Part shown: positions 31,965-41,700 of the stretch, piece after piece | Layout of the letters: every line of letters starts with the position of its first letter | How positions within the stretch are numbered: the first letter of the stretch is position 1 | NCBI GenBank assembly: GCA_949987565.1 | Contig: OX465113.1 | Location: 10,476,555 to 10,540,554 of the forward strand | Reading direction: 5' to 3' | Source of the DNA: Luidia sarsii | Taxonomy: Eukaryota > Echinodermata > Asteroidea > Paxillosida > Luidiidae | Length of the DNA stretch: 64,000 nt | Notes under the pieces: model-generated | What the model saw: the letters and a program-made list of their open reading frames with translations, nothing else | The model's database searches: none | Told to the model about the DNA's origin: nothing | Program-made: the position numbers and the translations under genes

Positions 31965-32142
31965 GGTAATAATATTGTAATAAGACTGACTAGTGTCAGT
32001 AGTCTACACTAGACTCCTCCTCTACTGCTCTAGACTAGAGTTTGAATTGTTTATAATTATAAATGCGGAAACTGGCAAATGATTTCCCATGATTTTTTCT
32101 TGCTGGCTGACCTATAATACTATTAAAAGTACTATTATTATT

Positions 32143-32328
32143 ACGCAGTGGCTGTTGTTACGGCAGTTATCCGTGTGGTTCCCTGACTTCACAGTATTTG
32201 TCAGGATGTTTAGCTCTTGGAACCAGACTATCAGCTAATAGACTGGTTCAACCAGCCTGCAATGCTGACGAAATACAATTAAGTCAGGGAACCACACGGA
32301 CGACTGCCGTAACAACAGCCACGGCGTT
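32143..32328. mobile_element. 186-bp MITE, ACGCAGTGGCTG family
   Basis: This is a nearly identical copy of 29937-30120, inserted in an ATT microsatellite that now flanks both ends (ATTATTATT and TATTATTAT). Confidence 0.75.
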
Positions 32329-32410
32329 ATTATTATTTATTAATATTATAAAGCAGTTTGCAACATTTTTGTATATCACCTATTAATATTATTGTTTTAA
32401 CAATTATTTA

Positions 32411-32477
32411 AGGTAAGATTTGAGTATCAGACCCACACAAACACAGTTTGTGTGGGTCTGATACTCAAATCTCACCT
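32411..32477. repeat. Near-perfect hairpin with 32-bp arms
   Basis: AGGTAAGATTTGAGTATCAG continues to CCCACACAAAC. After three bases the complement returns, with a single mismatch (AGGTAAG versus CTCACCT). No protein-coding context is visible. Confidence 0.85.
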
Positions 32478-32728
32478 CTAATGTTGGACCACTTTTCGGA
32501 GGGTCAGAGTCAGCCACCTACCTAGGTAAGGGCTGGATAGCTAGGTTAGAACTTTGAGCTCATTAAACCGCAGTTTTCAGGAATCTTCAAGTCCTAATCT
32601 TGTCAAAAAAATTTCGCCATTTTTAACAAATCACTTTGTTTAAATTACAATATATGCTATGCCTTTTGTTTTTATCTGTGACAGTCAAGCCCCATACCTA
32701 ACCCGCAGCCCTCACCCGTCTGTTCAGC

Positions 32729-35700
32729 ATGGCCAACCCAATGATGCAAGAGAATGTCTGGTTTGACAAGTTCAAGGTGGACGACGCTGAACAAGCCTAC
32801 CAGGAGCACCGGGCCAGGGAAGTGGGCGGATTGGTGGTCCAGGTAAGTAAGGGTGGCAAACCATGGGTGGCAAACCATGGGTGGCAAACCATGGGTGGCA
32901 AACCATGGGTGGCAAACCATGGGTGGCAAACCATGGGTGGCAAACCATGGGTGGCAAACCATGGGTGGCAAACCATGGGTGGCAAACCATGGGTGGCAAA
33001 CCATGGGTGGCAAACCATGGGTGGCAAACCATGGGTGGCAAACCATGGAGGGCAAACCATGGAGGGCAAACCATGGAGGGCAAACCATGGAGGGCAAACC
33101 ATGGATGGCAAACTGGTTCATGCTTAATAGCTAGCGCTTTCCTACCGACCATCTGGAAAAGCTTTTAAAGTCATTGGATTTAGGGTTTGGGAAACAAAAC
33201 TAACTAAAATGATGACTGTCACTGGTGTGTGTACATGATGCAGCGAAGCAAGCACCCATTCCTCATCACTATAAATTTGTTTTATTTGGATGAAATTGTG
33301 TAGCGTTTACATGCACCACGATTTGGCTTCCAGCAAGTAGTGTACCTTTGAAAAAAAAATCGCTGAAATCTGATTTATAATCTGAAAAAGCTCCTTTTCA
33401 GCATCAACAGTGGCAATGCTAACCCAAACTATATTTGCTGAGAAAAAAAATTTATCTTGCAGTGCCATTTTTATGCTGTAATTTGGCTGTGGTGATGATT
33501 TGTAGACAAGCCTCTCTATAAATCTAAACCAATTCCTGCGTAGATTGACCTAATTAAGCAGTTGTTTTTAAATGAGAAAAGACTGTAAGGAATGATTTTT
33601 GTAGAAAGATGTATTTTTGATCAAACCAGGGGTTGACAAGTTTTGCTAACAGCGTTCTTTGTTTGGGATCTACATGAAGTTTTTTGTTGTACACTTTGTT
33701 GCCCCAGTAATTTTGAATACGTGCAGTAGATGTTGAGCACTTCTGCAAGAAACAGTAGCCCATTCACGGGAATTAGGCCTACAGCGCGTGAAAACAAGTC
33801 GACAACATTTTGCTTCAGCATGGCACGAACGGGCGATTTTTTTTTGAAGACAAATAGATTGAATAATAAAATTAAAGCTTACAAATTTAATCATACAAAG
33901 TCTTGCATTTTGTTTGTTAAGCTCTAAACAGCCAGTCCACTGCGATCACACACTACACTCGACTGATACTGAAATCACTAGACTTATTCCATGAATCCAT
34001 GGTCTAGTGGATTTTCTTACCGCTGGCTCCAAAAGCTCTTTTAAGATCTCTTGGCCATCAAGCGATAGCATTTGTCAACCCCTTGTTTTGCCACCGCTTC
34101 AACCATTGCTTACAAGTTTTGAATATGAAGCTCATTGACTGTTCTTGGTACCGCACTTGCGCCGCACCAAAACAGTTGCTTAGCTTCGCCTGCGATCCCC
34201 CCCCCCCCCCCCCCGCAGTGTTATATACTAACCTAATTTTTCCCCCACTTACACTGCGTTGTAGCATAGGGCCTCTATTAAAGCAAGCATTGCTTCCATG
34301 TTTGTCTGTTTGTGTGAGGCAGTTTCCAATATCACTCGCGCACCCAGACTAGATTGGAAGATTTCCCTGTTTGTCGTTTTTTGGCCTCACCTAAAGTACT
34401 AACGAGATTTCCTCCACGCTGTTTCATCTTACCAATATTTTCAAGACAAGAGCAAGTGAAAAGTTGGCCTTGACTGCCGAAGAGCACATTTCTTGGAAAG
34501 ATTGATCAGCAAAAAGTCACGCATAAACATTTTCTGGTAATGGTATACATATGCCATTATGTGATATCAAAAAGCAGATTTCGAAAGATCTGTAAAATAT
34601 GGGTTTCTTTCAAGTTCCGACCAAAACAAAATTGTGTACCATTGTTGTAGGGTTTCACTAACTTTCAGTGGAATAGAGCCATGCACCTTCAGGCCAGTAG
34701 ATAACTATGCTTTCTTGCTGTTCAAGTCCCCTGAACTATGATTTAAGATTAGTTGGTTCATTGGAGAACCAGATTTCGGCTTAGAACTATCAAAGTCACC
34801 CAAAAATCAGGCTAAAAAAAAATTTGCTTAGGATAAATTAAATCCTGGGGTTTTTTTTTTTTTTTCATTCACACATCACATGATCACACTCTCCCCTGAT
34901 ACCTCGTGGATATTTATTTTTTCCCGTCCGTTCCAAGTTTTCAAGAATACATACATGTCGTGCCCTCCTCATCAAGCCTAACATGTTGGGCCAGGCAATT
35001 AATCTCATCTCAGAAAGTAGCCTATTTAAATTGCTTACGGGCTGAAAAGACCAAAAATCTCAAACATTTAAAGGGCCCGATGTTTTGTTCCCAACAGGAC
35101 CTTTTCTCAAAGGTAGAATCGTGGTCAGGATTTTAAGGAAGTGTCCTGCCAACACAAAAACATCGGGCATTCGAATTTGTTTGTAGAATTTTATCTCAAT
35201 GTCAGAAAGAAGGCATTGATGGCGTATGAAATCTGAGTAGCTAATTGCCTTTCAGCTCTAAGAAACAACAACAAACCACAAAGTGATACCGTTGACATTC
35301 GGCATATCACATGGCTTAATAGAAAGTACATGCTTTGCCACATTCTGAAAATTTGATTTCAAAATTCTGAATCTGTATGAGCATTAATATTTATGGAATG
35401 GAGACAGATAAAACATACACATTAAGGTTTATCAGTTGTATTTGAATCACTTTCTCATACTTGTTTCGACAAAGTGGAAGATTCAACAAAGTGAAAAGCG
35501 TTGGTAACTCTGTTCTCATCAGAGCCACACTCTATCTTACAAGAGACAATTAACATGGTGTCACTGCTAAGCTTCCAGTTTGTACTCCCATCTTGCAAAT
35601 CTTGAACTTTCATCAAAATTTCAACAAAAAAAGTTAGGAGGGCCTGACACTTTCATCGTAGCAGGACCCTTCTCAAAGCCTTTCTCCAAGGACTTGTCTC

Positions 35701-38700
35701 AATAGCAGATTGGAATGGGAAGGAATACTTTCCAAAATGTGTCGTGAAGAAAATATGGACGCTTGGTGTTGGTTCCAACGGAACCAGCCGCCGAACGTGA
35801 CTAGCTAGGAGCTCTGTGCCCAGTGGAGCGTATGAAATGCGTGTCGGTGAGTCGTGACCCTTTCTCTCTGTGACCCCCCCCGCTCTAACCCGCAGACCTC
35901 GAGCGGCCAATCAGATTCGGCCAACAGCGACCTCGCTGGTCAGATTGCTCGTGCACGACAGAACATTCAAAAATCACTGAACTCTGTGAGTAAACTCCCT
36001 TGCAACTCATCCCAGTACCCTCCCAAGCACATTCCCGTGGAATTTTCTAACCCCAAAGGACTCCCCCATTAGATATCTACTCATCGGTACATGTACATGT
36101 ATATCCTGACATTGATTTCATGCTGATCATTTTTATTTGGTTTAATTGATTAGAGTAGCCCTCCAAAGTTGGACCGAACCAGGACTTGAATCCTAGGAAC
36201 AAGCCCTGGTCCGATTAGATTTTCGTTGCTGTCTTAAATAAATGTTTAAAACAAATAATTTCCGTTTGTTCATTTAAAACAACAATTCTTATTTCAAAGC
36301 ATGTTAGCAAATTATGCTCCATTTTTTCGTTGTGAATGTAAATGATAAAGTTCCACCCAGCGATTGAATCAGTGCCAATACAATTTTCAAGTAGATTTTG
36401 TGATACACAACCCCACTCCAGTATCGCATGTGTGCATTTTGTTTTATCCTTTAAAAAAAAAATGTTTTCAAACAAACCCCCCAAATGGCAGTTTGATCCT
36501 TGGAGATATACAGTGCTCAGTTAATGTTTAATGTTTCTGACTGGTGCCCCCACCCAGGCAAAGACTAGTTGACTATCTGGGAAGGCCACCATCTAAGGGC
36601 TGGATAGCGCAGGTGGGAAGAGCACTGGTACACAAAACCAGAGGTCTTGGGTTCAAGTCCCGGTCCAGTCAAATTGTTCTTTGCCATTTTCATACATTCT
36701 TTGAAAACTTCAAAGTGATTTGGTAAGTAATATGCAAAAATGTTGCAAACTGCTTCACTGACTAAAATGATTCAAATGCGAATATCAAAAATTAGGAGGG
36801 CCTGACCTTTTGATCCTAACAGGACCTTTCTCAAAGGCATGTCCTGCTAGGATCAAAACGTCAGGCCCCCTTCTAATTCTTGATGGTTGAGCGTTACATA
36901 ATGGCATGGATTTGTTGCATCTTAGAACCCTGGGAGCTGAGAGCTTGGACCTTTTACGTTTAATAATGCTTCGGGTATTGCCTGATATCTTTGAGTTTTT
37001 TTTTTTTCACAAGTAGATGATTCAATCTTCGTTCTTCCATTGCCCATTCCCCCTCCCTGGTCCCTCATTGCATGTGCAAATCCATTTGCTGAACCGTAGG
37101 TGTAGCCCCTACCTCATACCCCTACCCCTAACCACTACCCTCAACCCCTCTATGCACTTACCCCCTTTCCCTACCCCCTACACCCCTATCTCCTACCCCA
37201 ATCCCCTATCCCCTACCCCTACCCCCTGCACCCCTACCCCCTGCACCCCTACACCCCTACCCCCCTACACCCCTACTCCCTACACCCTACACCCTTACCC
37301 CTACCCTACCCCTACCCCTACCCCCTACCACCTACCACCTACCACCTTACCCTACCCTTCCTCCCTACCCCCTACACCCCTATCTCCTACCCCAATCCCC
37401 TATCCCCTATCCCCTACCCCCTGCACCCCTACACCCCTACCCCCTACACCCCTACACCCCTACTTCCTACACCCTTACCCCCTGTCACCTACCACCTACC
37501 ACTTACCCCCTTCCCCTACCCCCTACCACTTACCCCCTTCCCCTACCCCCTACACACATACCTCCTACCCTTAACCCCTAACCCCTATCCCTCCCCCCCC
37601 CCCAATTTGATTGCAATCCTTCCCTTGACCCTTAGAAATCCCTGTTTTGTGAATAATCATTATGACGTGCTTGTATGTCTTTCACCAAAGCATTGCCTAA
37701 CACATTATATACCCACTAACGTTGAATGATGTTTCATTAATTTATAAGTAAAGCTGCTGTGTATTACCTTGGGGTTTGTGCAATGCCTTTGAAGTTAAAA
37801 ATTGAACCATGAATATAATTATATAAAGTATGATGATATCAAGCCTGATGTATCAAGCCTGATGTTTTCATCCTAGCTGGATCTTCTGCCGTTGAGAAAG
37901 GTTCTGTAAGGATTGAAACATTGGGAGTTTTGGGACCTACATGTATATTTTGTCTTGCCCTGTTTAAGAGGAATGTCAATTCCTATCCCCAGCCTTCCTG
38001 AGTTCTTTCCTATGTATAGATCATCTTCTTTCCTTAGCCCTTAACTTTGATGGGCTTTATAGTGTTGTGGGAGAATCTGCATCAATTAATTGTTCAGTTA
38101 CATGTTCTTGTGCGGTACTTTTTATTTGCACACTTGTACTGTCCGTCCCTTGTAAAATATGTGTATAGCTTGTTGGTATGCTATTAACTGAATTGATTGC
38201 ATGTGCAGTAAGTGCTTCCCCGGCTTTTCCCTTGACTACAGATGATATTCCACTCAGGTTTTTAAAAAGCTTTCAATATGTGTTTGAGAATTTGTTTTTA
38301 ACTTTCAACAGAATGCTCATTAACCCATCCAAGCAGTTTGATACACATTAACTTCTAGCAGTCATTTGAGGTTGTATTGTAATCGTAATGTGCATTCATC
38401 CGTACACATGTGAGTCTGTAATTGTGTCCAGTGCATGGTCTGATTGGCACAGATTGCATCGTTCGTAGAAATGCGTACTAGCCGGATGGCCTGCGACGCT
38501 GCCATTATTGAGAATCTTGAGATTTCTTGTCAAACTTGCGGACAAGATTCCTCTTGTTCCCTGACTCCCCTGCTTTCCCAACAGTATTGTAAGGCAGTGT
38601 ACAGACTGACAGAGTGCACACATGCCATGGCCCTTTTCCAAAGCCCGACTTAGGCTTCGGCTCCGGCTTCGTCTCTGCCATCCAAAAGCTGAAATCACAG

Positions 38701-41700
38701 GTTGGAGTTCTTTGTTGAGGTTGACGCTTTGGATTATTTTTCAGAACGCAGTTAGCCTATAACATTAACAAAACGAAGCCAAAAGCTTCCCGTGTTCATG
38801 CCTTGTACTTTAAAAATGGATGAAAGAACTAGAGACAAAGCCGGAGTCTTAGCCTAAGCCGGATTTGGGAAAAGACCCCCCCCCCCTTGATNNNNNNNNN
38901 NNNNNNNNNNNNNNNNNNNNNNNNNNNNNNNNNNNNNNNNNNNNNNNNNNNNNNNNNNNNNNNNNNNNNNNNNNNNNNNNNNNNNNNNNNNNNNNNNNNN
39001 NNNNNNNNNNNNNNNNNNNNNNNNNNNNNNNNNNNNNNNNNNNNNNNNNNNNNNNNNNNNNNNNNNNNNNNNNNNNNNNNNNNNNNNNNNNGTCTATTGA
39101 AATCCACTTGTACAGAGCTTACAGTGGTCGTGCAATCAGTCTATTGAAATCCACTTGTACAGAGCTTACAGTGGTCGTGCAATCAGTCTATTGAAATCCA
39201 CTTGTACAGAGCTTACAGTGGTCGCACAATCGGTCTATTGATATGGCTCTGCTTGTAGACAGCACAGATCCTGGTCCACTTCAACAAAAGATTCCAGAAA
39301 TGGCCTAGTTTTTAGTGTAATACGATCGTCCTCTGTCTTCCAATCTCTCCCGTAGTGACGGCCGATCTTCAAGAAGCCGTCAAGATGCTGACGGCAAGGG
39401 TCAACGCCCTGGACAAGACGTCGTCTGGCGCCCCACCTCCCGCAGTAAGCTCCCAGTTGATCAGAGTTAGGAAATGCCCAGGTTCAGTGGAAAGTGCACA
39501 GTCTACTGATATGAAACAACCGCGGTTGGAGGTGACTGAATACAATTGCCATAGCAGAAAACAACCACGCACTACGCTCACCGTACAAACATTTTTGGCT
39601 TTCACGTTAGTAGCATGACCCTAAAACTGAAAAATTAGATTTTCAAATAATGCACTGGGCTTGTTGTGTTTTCTGGGTAAATTTGGCATGTCACTTCCAT
39701 ACCTGTATCGTGGGAACCCCCGTTTTCGACAGTACACGTGTTCGACGCTTGGCCTTCTAACTCACATCGCACGATGAAAAAACTCCGTATAACGATCTCA
39801 GACTTTCTCAGTATTTTCTTGTTTGTTTCCTGCTCTTGTCCGTCACCGAAAATGTGGAAAATTAAGACTCTTCCAGTAGGCCAAACTCATGTGATTCAAA
39901 AAGTTGCTGTTTTTGTCACAAAAGAAGACATCAACCAGACCAATACGTTTTAAGCACAAATTATGAATGATTTGAGGAAAGTGTTAAAAGCAGTGTCGAA
40001 AAAACAAAACAAAGATGAACACAAACAAACATACAGGGAAGAATTGTACAGTGCCACACAGCATGTTGAGTTATTTTAAGAATTTATTTTGCGTTTGGCT
40101 GCACTGGGACCCAATACTAAACACCACCATCGAAAATAGGTGACGATGCTTACTGCGTGGTGCGCCGCGGACGTCAACAAAACCAGGTAATCTTACGGAA
40201 GTGACAGGCTTGATCAACCTTCTCTATGATTATTCTAGTAGTCTGTGGTGTGGACAAAGTGACTGAGAGCTCTTTTAGTGTGATACTTTCGTCCACATTG
40301 GTCAGCTTGAAGAAAAGTCCTTATATCGTCGAAAACCGGTAACTGGAGGATATATCTATTTCTCTTTCAATTTTTTCCATAGAGTGGTCTTTGTCATTTT
40401 TTCCCCCCAGGCATCGAAGGCACCGGAAAAGAAACCAGTAGTACCTGATGATGACGACGACGATGATGACGACATTGATCTGTTTGGTTCAGAGGATGAG
40501 GTGAGACCCTGTCAGATTTCTAGGACTCAAAGCCCCTACACAACATTGGTCGAGGTCAACGAATAGCATCCATACGTTGTCTGATCCAACATGTGAATGA
40601 AATAGCACACCTGTGAAAATTTCAGCTCAATCCGCCAACCGAGTCTCGAGAAAATCGTGAAAACCACTTCATTTGTTTCGCGAAAATGCAGCATTCAACG
40701 CTGTACTGTTCTGAAAAATAGTTTAGATCTCGGTGAGACGTAAACTATTTCTTTTACTAATTTCTCCCAAAATACAACATTTTAGGCAGAAATATTTCAG
40801 TGCGAGCCTGCGAGGCTTCTACTATAACCGTCTTCAAACTGTGTAAGTTTCACGTAAATCTGTGAACATTTCTGTTTTTCGATCTTACCAATGTTGTGTA
40901 GGGGCTTTAAGACAATGTTGAATTTCATTCACTCGGCATGGAACTAGTGTATGCTCATTGATTCTTCCCAATTCCCTGCTGAATTGCGTCGGTGAGAATG
41001 TAATTCAATGAGGGTTTGCCTACCCAGCTTGCAGTGACGATGGTGTGCTCGGTGCTTTGCCTTGTTGCCAGTTGAGGCAGCTCAGGTGGGATTTGAACCC
41101 ATGACTTCTGCTTTCCAGTGTAGACATCTTAACCACTTGACCACCTGGCTGGTCAAGGTCCTGCGATGGATTCTAATATTCTCTCAATCCTAGATTATAT
41201 GATTTTTGCTTGAAACAAAGATTGCCTCTTGTATTTGAAATACTCCCGACGTGTGATGTTGTTCGGGTTTTTGTTTTTGAGTTTTTGGTCTTTTTCCCTC
41301 CGTCCTTGTTCCTTGCAGGAAGAAAAAGAAACCTTGGCCAAGTTGGCAGCCCAGAGGAAGGCAGAAGAACAGGCCAAAAAGAAAGGTAATGACCACATTG
41401 CAAATCTTATAACTATGGAGGGGCTGGCACTTTGTTCCTTGCTGGACCTTTCTTAAGACCTGTCCGCACTGGACTTTTTTTTTGGGGGGGAAACTAACCG
41501 AGGAAATAGGTAACATTTTAAGTCTAGTGCGGACAGCCCAGGACGGTTAACCATGTCAGTTTAACCGTGTCAAAAAGTCTAGCATCTTAGGCGTTTGTAT
41601 TTAGTCAGTCGGTTAAGTTTTGCCCGTCATTGCGGTTATCTACCCATGTCGATATCCGAGTGCGAACGCCGGTGAGATTTACCTATTGGAATGTCACCCA

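Larger units (their letters stand above)
28897..32684. other. 3.8 kb interval between SLC16-like gene and EEF1D
   Basis: I see no host exon here. It contains an AATAAA at 29346-29351 (possible 3' end of the SLC16-like transcript), old copies of the repeats seen at 16150-16400 and near 20170-20350, two copies of the ACGCAGTGGCTG MITE, the second foldback element and a perfect hairpin. The EEF1D promoter and first non-coding exon(s) should lie in its right part. The segment 30130-31200 shows nothing recognisable. Confidence 0.65.

Noticed and set aside
32672..33168. Several 93-149-codon frames on both strands
   Set aside because: They run through the 14-bp minisatellite of EEF1D intron 1; only 32729-32842 is real coding sequence.
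36596..36670. Possible functional tRNA gene
   Set aside because: A- and B-box-like sequence is present but the acceptor stem does not close and the same sequence recurs with a shared leader and tail, so it is a SINE.
37017..37574. 185-codon proline/threonine-rich frame
   Set aside because: It is composed entirely of a CCTACCCC-type simple repeat within an EEF1D intron.
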